The notes under the pieces were generated by a model. It saw only the letters and a program-made list of their open reading frames with translations, searched no databases and was not told the origin of the DNA. From Acinetobacter rathckeae (lineage in GTDB: Bacteria > Pseudomonadota > Gammaproteobacteria > Pseudomonadales > Moraxellaceae): a stretch of DNA of 64,000 bases. Of the stretch, positions 9,809-19,601 are shown piece by piece. A program made the translations under genes and the position numbers. The DNA is taken from contig NZ_VTDO01000001.1 of the NCBI RefSeq assembly GCF_015627125.1, positions 248,001 through 312,000 of the forward strand. The letters are read 5' to 3'. How positions within the stretch are numbered: the first letter of the stretch is position 1; the number at the start of each line of letters is the position of its first letter.

Positions 9809-11158
9809 ATGAAAAGTATTACCGTTCGCGAGTATGCTCGCTTGATTGCTGTTGATCAGCCAACAGCATCTAATAACACGATAGATAAAGCAGAAATATC
9901 AAAAGATGTTTTTGAATATTTGTACCAATTAAATAATTCACTGTCTATGCAGGGCCAGTCATTTTTACAGCTGGGAAAAACACCGACAGAGCTTTGTATT
10001 CAGAATTTTGTAGGTGTTATTCAAACACAGTGTGGTACAGAAATTGAAATTTTACCTAAACACGAAAATTGTGTTACTCGTGCAGAAGATGCTCGAAAAA
10101 TTTTAATTCGTATGCTGACGCAGGTACTTAAATTACCACAAAGAGATGTGGGTACAGCGTCTATTAGTACATTTAAAGTCTCTTTGAGTGACTGGATCTT
10201 TGAGCAATTCTTATTTGAAATAAATCAATTGTATCGGATTGGTCTACGCTCAGATTACCTACGTATTGAAGAGGAACAGTATTTTTTAAAAGGTCAACTT
10301 AATACTGTAGTGCAAATGAGAAAGCCACTTTCTAAACAGCATGAGTTTAGTATTCGGCATGATATTTTTTCTTTAAATCGTTCCGAAAACCGATTGATTC
10401 GACGTTGCATTGATTTAATTTGTAAACAAGCTCAACAGCCTCATGTTTGGCAAGATGCTCATAGATTTCATTTACTATTTAAAGAGATTCCACCTTCAGC
10501 CAATGTTATACAAGATTTTAAACACTGGAGAGAGGATCGACTTGCATCGCATTACAAAAAAATAAAATACTGGTGTCAGCTGATTTTAGGTGAGCAAGTT
10601 CCGTTTGCTGTAAAAGGTGGTCAATACGGAAAAAGTTTATTATTTCCTATGGAAAAGTTGTTTGAAAAATATGTGGAAATACAAATTTATCAGCATAAAG
10701 AGCCTACAGCGATACTTAGCTCACAGCTTAAAACATACTCTTTAGCGCATTACACACATAATGATGTGAAACATCAAATTTTTAAGTTAAAACCTGATCT
10801 TGCCTTGACGTATTCTTTTGATAGTCAAGCTACGCAGCATTGTCTTATTCTAGATGCGAAGTGGAAACTGATTGATGAAGAGAAAGGTGGGAGTTTTGAT
10901 TTAGCGCAGAGTGATTTTTATCAGATGTTTGCATATAATCATATGTATCAAGGGCATCAGTCAGATATTGTTTTGATTTACCCAAAACATTTAAATTTCA
11001 ATAAAGCTCTCAAACCATTTCACTATAATATGCATGAATCTTTTAGCAAGATGGTATGTCCTAAAGTATGGGTGATTCCTTTTGATTTAGAAAAAGGCAT
11101 GCTTTTACTAGACTGTGATACTACGCTAACTGGGCTTAAATACCTTATAAATAGTTAA
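9809..11158 (+). CDS. mcrC: McrC-like nuclease subunit of a type IV restriction system
   Basis: Cleavage subunit partnering the McrB-like NTPase. The 449-residue protein has the McrC layout: a mixed N-terminal part that would contact the NTPase and a C-terminal PD-(D/E)xK nuclease fold. The nuclease motif is visible as KPDLALTY followed by LILDAKWK (Asp349 and Lys351). Together with the gene before it, it forms a complete McrBC pair with no methyltransferase nearby, as expected for a system that cuts modified DNA. It ends at a bidirectional terminator shared with smpB. Base composition is AT-rich like mcrB, suggesting the pair arrived together. Confidence 0.88.
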   Translation: MKSITVREYARLIAVDQPTASNNTIDKAEISKDVFEYLYQLNNSLSMQGQSFLQLGKTPTELCIQNFVGVIQTQCGTEIEILPKHENCVTRAEDARKILIRMLTQVLKLPQRDVGTASISTFKVSLSDWIFEQFLFEINQLYRIGLRSDYLRIEEEQYFLKGQLNTVVQMRKPLSKQHEFSIRHDIFSLNRSENRLIRRCIDLICKQAQQPHVWQDAHRFHLLFKEIPPSANVIQDFKHWREDRLASHYKKIKYWCQLILGEQVPFAVKGGQYGKSLLFPMEKLFEKYVEIQIYQHKEPTAILSSQLKTYSLAHYTHNDVKHQIFKLKPDLALTYSFDSQATQHCLILDAKWKLIDEEKGGSFDLAQSDFYQMFAYNHMYQGHQSDIVLIYPKHLNFNKALKPFHYNMHESFSKMVCPKVWVIPFDLEKGMLLLDCDTTLTGLKYLINS

Positions 11159-11179
11159 AGTAAATATTGGCTTTATATT

Positions 11180-11207
11180 AAAAAGGACTGATATATCAGC
11201 CCTTTTT
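11180..11207. terminator. bidirectional terminator between mcrC and smpB
   Basis: AAAAAGG-CTGA and TCAG-CCTTTTT flank the short loop TATA with one bulged position on each side. The A-tract and T-tract serve both converging genes. Confidence 0.8.
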
Positions 11208-11211
11208 AATC

Positions 11212-11688
11212 TTACTTATGAAACAAACGTGCTTTGTCTCGTTGCCAATCTCGGTCTTTTTCGCTGTTACGCTTATCGTGTAATTGCTTACCTTTTACGA
11301 GGGCAATTTCAAGTTTGACTAAATGACCCTTCCAGTAGCAGGCAAGTGGTACACAAGAGTAGCCTTTTTGATTGACTGCACCCATCAATAATTCAATTTG
11401 ACGGCGAGAAAGTAATAGCTTGCGAGTACGAGTCGTTTCTGGCACAACATGGGTAGATGCTGAAAGCAGTTGCTGAATTTGAGCACCAAATAAAAACGCT
11501 TCATTATTTCTAAAGATGATGTAGCTTTCAACCAAGCTCATACGACCTGCACGTAAGGATTTGACTTCCCAACCCTGTAAAGCAAGACCTGCTTCAAATT
11601 TTTCTTCAATAAAATAATCATGACGGGCACGTTTGTTCTGTGCAATCGTGCCGCCATTATTTTTTTTAACTACGTTTACTTTCGCCAT
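11212..11688 (-). CDS. smpB: SsrA-binding protein SmpB
   Basis: Binds tmRNA and brings it to stalled ribosomes in trans-translation. The 158-residue protein has the SmpB barrel ([24 protein letters not shown]) and the basic C-terminal tail ending in KARLFHK, which enters the decoding centre. The ssrA gene is not in this window. It converges on mcrC and is divergent from coaD, with about 150 bases between the two starts. Confidence 0.97.
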   Translation of the reverse strand: MAKVNVVKKNNGGTIAQNKRARHDYFIEEKFEAGLALQGWEVKSLRAGRMSLVESYIIFRNNEAFLFGAQIQQLLSASTHVVPETTRTRKLLLSRRQIELLMGAVNQKGYSCVPLACYWKGHLVKLEIALVKGKQLHDKRNSEKDRDWQRDKARLFHK

Positions 11689-11799
11689 AATTTATTCATT
11701 CCAAATCTGCACCTATTGTGCCGTAAAGTTTAGGTGAGGTGAAGTCTTTGCGTGTGCGATGTGGTAAAAATGGTGCCGATTTTATAAAAAACAAGTTTT

Positions 11800-12604
<805 letters not shown>

Positions 12605-12608
12605 GATT

Positions 12609-12617
12609 TGTTAGGAT
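12609..12617 (+). promoter_or_regulatory. extended -10 promoter element for rnpB
   Basis: TGtTAGGAT ends seven bases before the first paired base of RNase P RNA, the right distance for a transcription start at the P1 stem. It overlaps the end of the ferredoxin gene. Confidence 0.6.
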
Positions 12618-12624
12618 ATGCGCC

Positions 12625-12978
<354 letters not shown>

Positions 12979-12997
12979 AAATGATTCAAAAAAAATA

Positions 12998-13026
12998 TTG
13001 ACAGATTATGGTTTATTGCATAATAT
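12998..13026 (+). promoter_or_regulatory. sigma70 promoter of tRNA-Met
   Basis: TTGACA (12998-13003) and TAATAT (13021-13026) are separated by exactly 17 bases. The tRNA begins 15 bases after the -10 hexamer. This is the best consensus promoter I saw in the window. Confidence 0.85.
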
Positions 13027-13041
13027 GCGCAAACCGTTTTC

Positions 13042-13118
13042 GGCTATGTAGCTCAGTTGGTTAGAGCACAGCACTCATAATGCTGGGGTCACAGGTTCGA
13101 GTCCCGTCATAGCCACCA
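13042..13118 (+). tRNA. tRNA-Met (elongator, anticodon CAT)
   Basis: A 77-base tRNA with encoded CCA. The acceptor stem GGCTATG pairs with CATAGCC and the T-arm has GGTTCGAGTCC. The anticodon stem CAGCA/TGCTG encloses the loop CTCATAA with anticodon CAT. The first base pair G-C and the overall sequence fit elongator Met rather than initiator Met. Confidence 0.97.
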
Positions 13119-13124
13119 TTTTAT

Positions 13125-13155
13125 AGACCATGCACCCTTTGCATGGTCTTTTTTT
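13125..13155 (+). terminator. terminator after tRNA-Met
   Basis: AGACCATGCA and TGCATGGTCT form a perfect 10-bp stem with loop CCCTT, followed by seven Ts. It starts only seven bases after the CCA end. Confidence 0.9.
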
Positions 13156-13170
13156 GTCTAAAATTTGGCT

Positions 13171-13932
13171 TTAAGCCCAAATCACATGTTTGAATTGGCG
13201 TTCTATTTCTGCAGTGAGTTGAAATTCTTTATTTTGATTGCTAATAAGCAAGTCTATATCAGATGTTTTGGCATACTGAATACGGCTGACTTGGTTGAGT
13301 TTTCGTTCATCTGCCAAAATAAAGGTCTGTCGACTATTTTGAATCATGGCCTTAGCAATATTTGCCTCAGCAGGTTGGTAGCTTGTTGCTCCAGCATGTG
13401 GGTCAATACCTGCAGGTGAGAGTAGTGCAATATCTGCATGGTAGCGTTGAATTTCACTGATGGTTTGTTCGCCTTGTGTTTGTGGCTGGGTTGTTATTTC
13501 ACCACCAAGTAGAATTAACTCGTGCTTTGAGCCTTCGCCTGCATTTAAGTTTAAGGCCACTTGTAGTCCGTTGGTAATAATGGTCAGGCCTGAAAGTGTT
13601 CGTAACTCTTCGGCTAAAATTGCGGTGGTACTGCCAGCATCTATAAAAATAGTTTGACCTGCACTGAGTTGTTGTACTGCAACTTTGGCAATTGCTCTTT
13701 TTTCTTTAATCATTTGACCGTGACGTACATTGAGCGGTGCTTCCGCAACAGCTTGAGTACAGATAATACCACCGTGCACACGTTTGGCATGACCTGTATG
13801 TTCTAGCGTAATCATGTCGCGTCGAGCAGTTTCTCTAGAAATAGCAAGCTCTTGCATAATACGTTCAGTGCTGAGCTGTTGTACTTGTAATAGTAGTGTG
13901 TGTATGCGGTGTAAGCGTTCTTGTTGCAGCAT
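13171..13932 (-). CDS. DeoR-family transcriptional regulator
   Basis: A 253-residue repressor-type protein. The N-terminal helix-turn-helix (TERIMQELAISRETARRDM, residues about 20-38) is typical of DeoR/GlpR. The C-terminal effector domain has the sugar-phosphate-isomerase-like motif DAGSTTAILAEEL near residue 97 and TNGLQVALNLN. Family members usually sense phosphorylated metabolites. It is divergent from the class III PLP enzyme at 14080. The 147-base gap between them holds three copies of ATTTGTG at 18-base steps, so it probably controls that gene. A phospho-compound such as phosphoethanolamine would be a natural effector, but that is inference. Confidence 0.9.
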   Translation of the reverse strand: MLQQERLHRIHTLLLQVQQLSTERIMQELAISRETARRDMITLEHTGHAKRVHGGIICTQAVAEAPLNVRHGQMIKEKRAIAKVAVQQLSAGQTIFIDAGSTTAILAEELRTLSGLTIITNGLQVALNLNAGEGSKHELILLGGEITTQPQTQGEQTISEIQRYHADIALLSPAGIDPHAGATSYQPAEANIAKAMIQNSRQTFILADERKLNQVSRIQYAKTSDIDLLISNQNKEFQLTAEIERQFKHVIWA

Positions 13933-13992
13933 TCTAAATATCCCTCAATCTCTATGCATAAGCATAGTTTGGTTTGCGCATTTTATCGAGTG

Positions 13993-14038
13993 ATTTGTGT
14001 ATAAAAAAGTATTTGTGTATTTTATTGTATTTGTGCTT
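13993..14038 (+). promoter_or_regulatory. three direct repeats at 18-bp steps, candidate DeoR operator
   Basis: ATTTGTGTAT begins at 13993 and 14011 and ATTTGTGCTT at 14029, giving an exact 18-base period over three copies. The array lies between the divergent DeoR gene and the PLP-enzyme gene. DeoR-family proteins often bind arrays of short repeats. The assignment to this regulator is inferred from position. Confidence 0.55.
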
Positions 14039-14079
14039 TAATCAAATGAACATAAAACGCATGTGTTGAGGGGAATATT

Positions 14080-15420
14080 ATGGTGACAAAATCTACAATC
14101 ATGGACACCAACAGCTTTAGAGCAGAACATGCTGCACAACTAGATCAAGACACACGTCGTTTAACTGACAAGCGTAGTGAAGTCTTGGGTGAGTCATACC
14201 GTTTGTTTTACCGAAACCCTGTGCATTTAGTCAAAGGGCAAGGGCAGTACTTATGGGATGCTTCAGGGCAAAAGTATTTAGATGTTTACAATAATGTCGC
14301 GAGTATTGGGCATTGCCACCCTGCTGTGGTGGCAGCTGTGCATGAGCAAATGCAAAGTTTAAATACACACACCCGCTACTTGCATGAAAATATTTTAAAT
14401 TATACCGACGAGCTATTAAAAACACTGCCTTCTGAAGTTAATCGTGCCATGTACATGTGTACAGGCTCTGAAGCGAATGATTTAGCCATACGTGTTGCCC
14501 GTGAGTACACTGGTGGAACAGGTATTATTGTGTCGCAAGAGGCATACCATGGCACAAGTGAGCTGACCTCAGGTTGTTCACCTGCTTTAGGTTCAGGCCA
14601 ACCGTTGGCAAGCACGACTCGACTTGTGCCTGCACCAGACGCTTATCGTTTAGGTGGTGAAGATGTCGGTGATTGGTTTGCTACTCAAATACAACAGCAA
14701 ATTGATGATATGCAAGCCAATGGTATTCAGTTTGCCGGATTTTTAGCAGATTCTATTTTTTCATCTGATGGTGTGATGCCAAACCCTGTGGGCTTTTTGA
14801 AAAAAGCAGTTGATGTTGTACATAAAAATGGTGGTATTTTTATTGCAGATGAAGTGCAGCCTGGTTTTGCACGAACTGGTGATGCATTTTGGGGCTTTGC
14901 TCGCCATGGTGTTGTGCCTGATATTGTGACTACAGGTAAACCGATGGGAAATGGTATTCCTGTATCGGGCTTGTTGGCAAAGCATGATGTATTAGCAGCT
15001 TTTAGTGACCAAATTCCTTACTTTAATACTTTTGGTGGTAACCCTGTATCTATGGCGGCAGCACAAGCGGTATTAAAAGTGATTCAAGAAGAAGAGTTAC
15101 AGTTACATAGCCAAAAAGTTGGAGCTGCACTAAAACATGAACTAACTCAATTGATGCACAAACATGAATGTATTGGTGATGTGCGTGGTGCAGGGTTATT
15201 TATTGGCTTTGAGTTGGTCAAAGACCGAGAGAGCAAAGCACCAAACCAAGCACTTGCCCTCGATGTGATTGAAGAGTTGAGAAATACACACCGTGTTTTA
15301 ACGTCGGTAGCAGGGCCTCATGGCAATGTATTAAAACTGCGTCCACCATTGGCATTTCAGTACCAAGATATAGACTGGTTGGTTGGTGCATTGGATCAAA
15401 CATTAACAAAGTTAAAGTGA
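14080..15420 (+). CDS. class III PLP enzyme, ethanolamine-phosphate phospho-lyase/AGXT2L type
   Basis: A 446-residue PLP-dependent enzyme of aminotransferase class III. The PLP lysine is Lys287 in TTGKPMGNGIP, and DEVQPGFARTG lies before it. Stretches such as YLDVYNNVASIGHCHP and LNTHTRYLHENI resemble the animal phospho-lyases ETNPPL and PHYKPL more than ordinary omega-aminotransferases. ETNPPL converts phosphoethanolamine to acetaldehyde, ammonia and phosphate. The start is the ATG at 14080, with GAGGGG eight bases upstream. A kinase of the APH fold and an ethanolamine-type permease lie 3-5 kb away, which supports the phospho-lyase reading. A plain aminotransferase or phosphohydroxylysine lyase remains possible. 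Confidence 0.8.
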   Translation: MVTKSTIMDTNSFRAEHAAQLDQDTRRLTDKRSEVLGESYRLFYRNPVHLVKGQGQYLWDASGQKYLDVYNNVASIGHCHPAVVAAVHEQMQSLNTHTRYLHENILNYTDELLKTLPSEVNRAMYMCTGSEANDLAIRVAREYTGGTGIIVSQEAYHGTSELTSGCSPALGSGQPLASTTRLVPAPDAYRLGGEDVGDWFATQIQQQIDDMQANGIQFAGFLADSIFSSDGVMPNPVGFLKKAVDVVHKNGGIFIADEVQPGFARTGDAFWGFARHGVVPDIVTTGKPMGNGIPVSGLLAKHDVLAAFSDQIPYFNTFGGNPVSMAAAQAVLKVIQEEELQLHSQKVGAALKHELTQLMHKHECIGDVRGAGLFIGFELVKDRESKAPNQALALDVIEELRNTHRVLTSVAGPHGNVLKLRPPLAFQYQDIDWLVGALDQTLTKLK

Positions 15421-15711
15421 TGGTCTTGGCGTTGTTTAGATACTTGCAAAGTTTCTCTATTTGAACTTATTTTCACTGCAATGTTTGATTTTTAGTGTGT
15501 TTTTTGTACTTTGTTTTAGGTGTGAAGTAATATTTTTAAAGATTTTTAACGTTGTATTTTGTTTTGTTTAAAATGTTGTTTTTAAATCATATTTTTTTTG
15601 ATTTGCTGGTTTGTGTGAGTTTGTATATATATTTGCTTACATTTGTTTACTCGACAAACATTGGGCTCTCGGTGATTAATAAGCCTATTCTTAATATAGT
15701 AGGTGATGATG

Positions 15712-16302
15712 ATGACATGGTTATTTATTGGTTTAGTAATCACCATTTTATTAACACCTGGCCCAACCAATACACTGTTGGCATCTGCAGGTATTCATAG
15801 CGGTTTTAGAAAATCGGTACAGCTTGTTCCTGCTGAAGCGATTGGCTATTTTTTATCTATTTCTATTTGGGGCATGATCATTGAGTCAGTATCAAGCAGT
15901 GTACCTTGGTTACCTGCAATATTAAAACTCATGAGTGCAAGCTATATTTTTTACCTAGCTGTTAAGCTATGGAGAACATCAAATGTTGCAACTGACTTAA
16001 ATCAGCCTGCAATTACAGCCAAAGCACTTTTTGCTGCAACCTTGTTAAACCCGAAAGGTTTACTTTTTGCTTCTGCAATTTTCCCACATGAAGCGTGGAG
16101 TAGCTTATCTGCATATGCATTACATATTTCGGTATTTCTGTCTTTAATTGTACCAATTGCATGTTTTTGGATTTCTATTGGTTCTGTACTCGTGTCTAAC
16201 CGTGTATCTTGGTTAAACCAGTGTAATTTACAGCGTACGGCATCTATTGTATTAATGAGCTTTTCATTACCACTGAGCTATTCTGCAATCACATCAATCT
16301 AA
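15712..16302 (+). CDS. LysE/RhtB-type amino-acid exporter family protein
   Basis: A 196-residue inner-membrane protein with about five or six hydrophobic segments. The N-terminal motif TPGPTN is typical of LysE-superfamily exporters. The frame opens at a GTG at 15703 and continues through three ATG codons; AGG at 15701-15703 suits the ATG at 15712 best. It is preceded by a 290-base T-rich gap and followed by its own terminator, so it stands alone. The substrate is unknown. A link to the nearby amine catabolism genes cannot be shown. Confidence 0.8.
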   Translation: MTWLFIGLVITILLTPGPTNTLLASAGIHSGFRKSVQLVPAEAIGYFLSISIWGMIIESVSSSVPWLPAILKLMSASYIFYLAVKLWRTSNVATDLNQPAITAKALFAATLLNPKGLLFASAIFPHEAWSSLSAYALHISVFLSLIVPIACFWISIGSVLVSNRVSWLNQCNLQRTASIVLMSFSLPLSYSAITSI

Positions 16303-16310
16303 GCGTTTCT

Positions 16311-16341
16311 AAAACCATAAATCTAGTGTTTATGGTTTTTT
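16311..16341 (+). terminator. terminator after the LysE-type gene
   Basis: AAAACCATAAA and TTTATGGTTTT form an 11-bp perfect stem around TCTAGTG, ending in a run of Ts. Confidence 0.8.
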
Positions 16342-16378
16342 GTTTTAAAATAATAAAAAATGATACTAGGTGGTGGGC

Positions 16379-17158
16379 ATGATAGAAAATAAAGACATCA
16401 TTGTATTGGTTCATGGTACATGGGCTTCTAGCCAAAGTTGGTCGGCGTGTGTACCTTTACTTAAAGATGCTGGTTTTGAGGTGTACTGTCCAAACTTACG
16501 TTATCATGATTTACCCCTTCAAGAGGGGCTAAATGCTGTTGCTCGTTTAAGTTTGGCAGACTATGTTGCAGATATTAAACAGTTACTTGTAGAAATTAAG
16601 CAACCAGTATGGCTTGTGGGGCACTCATTGGGTGGTTTAATTGCACAGCTGGTGGCAACGCAAAACCCGAGCTATTGTAAAGGTCTGATTCTTTTAGGTC
16701 CTGCACCTATGGCTGGGATTTTTTCATTATACCCAAGCATGTTTTTGTCATTTTATAAACACTTTTTACAATGGGGTTTTTGGAAAAAACCGGTATTACC
16801 CAATAAGAATGTATTAAAAAAATACTGTATGAATGAACAAAGTACAGAGATTCAAAATGAGGTTTATGCAAGTTTAGTCGCAGATTCTGGGCGAGCATAT
16901 GCAGAAATGGTCTTTTGGTTTTTAGACCCTCGGCGTACATCTAAAGTGTATACTCAAAATTTTGATGCCCCTGTTTTGGTGGTCAGTGGTACAGAAGATA
17001 AAGTGGTGGTGTCTAATATTGCAAAGGCAACGGCTAACCGTTATAAGAACTCAAGTTATATTTTAATGCAAGGCGCAGACCACAGTTATGCTATGGGAAG
17101 GTACTTACCGCAAACAGTACAACATATGCTTGACTGGATTAAAAAGCATTCGTTTTGA
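16379..17158 (+). CDS. alpha/beta hydrolase
   Basis: A 259-residue alpha/beta-fold hydrolase without a signal peptide. The oxyanion region HGTWASSQSW is near residue 12, the nucleophile elbow GHSLGG follows near residue 83, and the catalytic His is probably in GADHSYAMG near the C-terminus. An Asp is present in VSGTEDKVV. The ATG at 16379 is preceded by AGGTGG; an upstream GTG at 16370 overlaps that ribosome-binding site and is unlikely. The substrate is not predictable. It sits between the exporter and the converging AraC gene. Confidence 0.85.
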   Translation: MIENKDIIVLVHGTWASSQSWSACVPLLKDAGFEVYCPNLRYHDLPLQEGLNAVARLSLADYVADIKQLLVEIKQPVWLVGHSLGGLIAQLVATQNPSYCKGLILLGPAPMAGIFSLYPSMFLSFYKHFLQWGFWKKPVLPNKNVLKKYCMNEQSTEIQNEVYASLVADSGRAYAEMVFWFLDPRRTSKVYTQNFDAPVLVVSGTEDKVVVSNIAKATANRYKNSSYILMQGADHSYAMGRYLPQTVQHMLDWIKKHSF

Positions 17159-17289
17159 ACTAGTATATACCTTTTTTTAACGGTTTATTTTGAGTGTATG
17201 GTTTACATGATGCGTGAAGCTTTTGACGTTATAAATCACTCACGCTAAAGGTAAGCATTTTATTTATACTGTTTTGGTTTATTTAAAAC

Positions 17290-18336
17290 TTAATGTCGCC
17301 ATTGGCGAGGTGTAATACCAAACCAGCGCTTAAATGCTCTAGAAAACGCACTGACTTCAGAGTAGCCCAGTAAAAATGCCATTTCAGAAATAGACATGTG
17401 GTTTTGTTTCATATAGTGTTCAGCCACTTCAGAGCGAACATGGTCAACCAATGCAGAAAAAGTGGTGCCATAGCTCTTAAGTTTACGTGTAAGGCAAGTG
17501 CTTGACATATTTAGCTCATGTGCAGTGCGCTCTAGTTGTGGTTCGCCTTGGCTTAAGGATAGGTGAATGAATGAGCGAACTTGATCTGTGAGATGCTGCT
17601 GTGATGGTTGGCTATTGAGCAGGCGAAGCGTGTCTTGTATGACCGTGAGTAAAATAGGATCACTTTCCGGCATGCATATATGTGTATCTGTTTTACTGAT
17701 TAAAATAGAATTGTAAGGTTGATCAAAATACACGGGTGCATTGAATAATCTACTGTGCTCTTGGCAGTCTGCGGGGCGAGTATGTTCAAAATGAATGGCT
17801 CTAGGGGCATAGTGTTGACCTAAAACACTGCGAATCACATTAATAAACATACCCATGGTGAGTTCGGCGTCTTGGCGACGTGACAAAATTGCACCGTGCT
17901 GTACTTGGTAGTCTAAACGCCAGTGATCAGGTTGTTTGACTAACCGAGTCAGGGTGTCTTTTTGGTGCAAGTGAAAATGACTGGTCATGTTTTTTAGTGC
18001 ATGTTCAAGTGTTGGCGAGCACAGTGCAATATAGCCAATTAAGCCGAGTGCTTTGGGCTTAAATTGTTGCCCATAATACAGCCCAAAGTTATCACAACCA
18101 GATAGTGTTGCGGCTTGTTCTAAAACTTGGCAGTAGTTTGGGAGTTGTAAGCTTAATGTGGGGCTTTCAAGGAGTTGGGTATTGATGCCACTCACGTGAA
18201 ATACATGTGCAACATCTGCACCTTTTTCCAAAATAAAGTCACTCAAACCTGTGGCTGCCGCAGACAGAACACCTTGGTTGCCCGTAGGTTGAAATAGCTG
18301 AGCGGTTTGGCGAAGGTGTGGTGTATCCATCATCAT
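17290..18336 (-). CDS. AraC-family transcriptional regulator
   Basis: A 348-residue regulator. The N-terminal 230 residues match the Arabinose-binding-like domain found in OruR/ArgR-type activators (CDNFGLYYGQQFKPKALGLIGY). The C-terminal AraC double helix-turn-helix contains MSISEMAFLLGYSEVSAF and FKRWFGITPRQWR. The start is one of three consecutive ATGs (18336, 18333, 18330) with no strong ribosome-binding site; a TTG at 18339 is also in frame. It lies downstream of the APH-fold kinase gene on the same strand with a 65-base gap, so it may be cotranscribed. It could regulate the kinase and the divergent permease. Confidence 0.9.
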   Translation of the reverse strand: MMMDTPHLRQTAQLFQPTGNQGVLSAAATGLSDFILEKGADVAHVFHVSGINTQLLESPTLSLQLPNYCQVLEQAATLSGCDNFGLYYGQQFKPKALGLIGYIALCSPTLEHALKNMTSHFHLHQKDTLTRLVKQPDHWRLDYQVQHGAILSRRQDAELTMGMFINVIRSVLGQHYAPRAIHFEHTRPADCQEHSRLFNAPVYFDQPYNSILISKTDTHICMPESDPILLTVIQDTLRLLNSQPSQQHLTDQVRSFIHLSLSQGEPQLERTAHELNMSSTCLTRKLKSYGTTFSALVDHVRSEVAEHYMKQNHMSISEMAFLLGYSEVSAFSRAFKRWFGITPRQWRH

Positions 18337-18401
18337 CAATGCTTCATCTGTTTTTTATAAATGAAGCAAGATGTGTACCAATTTGAATGCAATATCTGTA
18401 C

Positions 18402-19406
18402 TTAAATGCCTACAGGGAGTTGGTTGTTGAGATATTTTTTACACAGTTTAACTGTGTGGTGTGTCCAATCTGTTCCTAAGCTTTGAGCCATCTCTGTGGT
18501 GGCGTGTGAACCAATCCAAGCGAGCATTTGTATACGCCGTTGCATAATAAATGCTGGAATAAGGGTATACTCTTCATTGCTAATATGCGCATTTTTTTCG
18601 TAGCCATTGACCCATTGTTCTACCCATTGCTCGGCAGGTTGGTGGTGTTCATTAAAGCTAATGGCAGCTGCAAGATCATGCATGAACCACCCCATGCCGC
18701 AATCATCAAAATCAATCACACCAATTTTACCCTCTTGCAAAAGTAGATTGGTTAAGCGTAGGTCTGCGTGAATGAGGCCGTAATATTCTTTACTTTGCCC
18801 TAATTGTTGCATTGAATGTTTTACTTGGCTCATGGCTTCATCAATAATGAGATGATCACTGTCTTTTAAATAAGGCGCATCACGCCAATCTCCCCAATGG
18901 CTGTTGGCACAGACCATCGTGTCATGATTCCAAATAATTCTTTGAAAATTTGCAGGTTTTTGCCATTTTTTACTGTGTTTATGTAAGGTTGCAGTGATTT
19001 CTCCGAGTTGCTTAAAGGCAATAGGGTCAACACTTGTGGTTGGCATGTCCCCATTAATCCATTTGAACAATACGGCATAGCGTACACTCCCGTCTGTACT
19101 TGGTAGGGTCAGTACATATTCATGGTTGGTACTACGTACAGCTTCAGGCACAGACATGCCATCTTCTTGTAGTGCTTGTAGCCAATGTAACTCGCTAAGG
19201 ATATCTTGTTTACTATGATAGTTTGGGCGATGGATGCGCAGAGCAAACTTTTCTTGCGCTGTAGAGACCATAAATGTTGCATTTTCAGATTGGCATAAAA
19301 GTTTTACCTGTGCATTTTTTGTTTGTGAATAGTGTTTTGATGCATCTAAGGCAATGCGTTGCAGTTCATCTATGCTGAGGTATTCATTTTGTTCGACGTG
19401 TGACAT
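18402..19406 (-). CDS. APH-fold small-molecule kinase (candidate ethanolamine kinase)
   Basis: A 334-residue phosphotransferase of the aminoglycoside-phosphotransferase/choline-kinase fold. The catalytic loop is HADLRLTNLL (His213, Asp215) and the metal-binding motif is VIDFDDCGMGW. It belongs to the broad group with SrkA, homoserine kinase II and hydroxylysine kinase rather than to a known resistance enzyme. It is divergent from the ethanolamine-type permease, and an AGXT2L-type phospho-lyase is 3 kb away. Phosphorylation of ethanolamine (or hydroxylysine) is therefore the simplest proposal. That assignment is inference from context; the fold is well supported. Confidence 0.82.
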   Translation of the reverse strand: MSHVEQNEYLSIDELQRIALDASKHYSQTKNAQVKLLCQSENATFMVSTAQEKFALRIHRPNYHSKQDILSELHWLQALQEDGMSVPEAVRSTNHEYVLTLPSTDGSVRYAVLFKWINGDMPTTSVDPIAFKQLGEITATLHKHSKKWQKPANFQRIIWNHDTMVCANSHWGDWRDAPYLKDSDHLIIDEAMSQVKHSMQQLGQSKEYYGLIHADLRLTNLLLQEGKIGVIDFDDCGMGWFMHDLAAAISFNEHHQPAEQWVEQWVNGYEKNAHISNEEYTLIPAFIMQRRIQMLAWIGSHATTEMAQSLGTDWTHHTVKLCKKYLNNQLPVGI

Positions 19407-19467
19407 GTTGGTATTCTCGACTGCATGAGATTAATCTTTAAATAAAGCCTATACCAAATGAAATTTG

Positions 19468-19512
19468 CTTGACTTGACACTAGCTCACTTTATGTTGCGT
19501 TTTAAAGTCAAG
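19468..19512. promoter_or_regulatory. inverted repeat between kinase and permease genes
   Basis: CTTGACTT (19468-19475) and AAGTCAAG (19505-19512) are perfect 8-bp inverted repeats 29 bases apart. They lie in the 195-base gap between the divergent kinase and permease genes and could be a regulator site, for example for the AraC protein. The role is inferred from position only. Confidence 0.35.
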
Positions 19513-19601
19513 TTTTTCTACAGCACGCAGTGCATGATAAATTTTATACAGTATCTGATGTTAAAAAAATCATGTATTTCCGCTAAATAAAGGAGCGTGC
19601 A

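Noticed and set aside
15552..15800. 82-codon hydrophobic ORF before the LysE-type gene
   Set aside because: It arises from a T-rich spacer that yields Phe/Leu/Val codons by composition, and it overlaps the start of the real gene in another frame.
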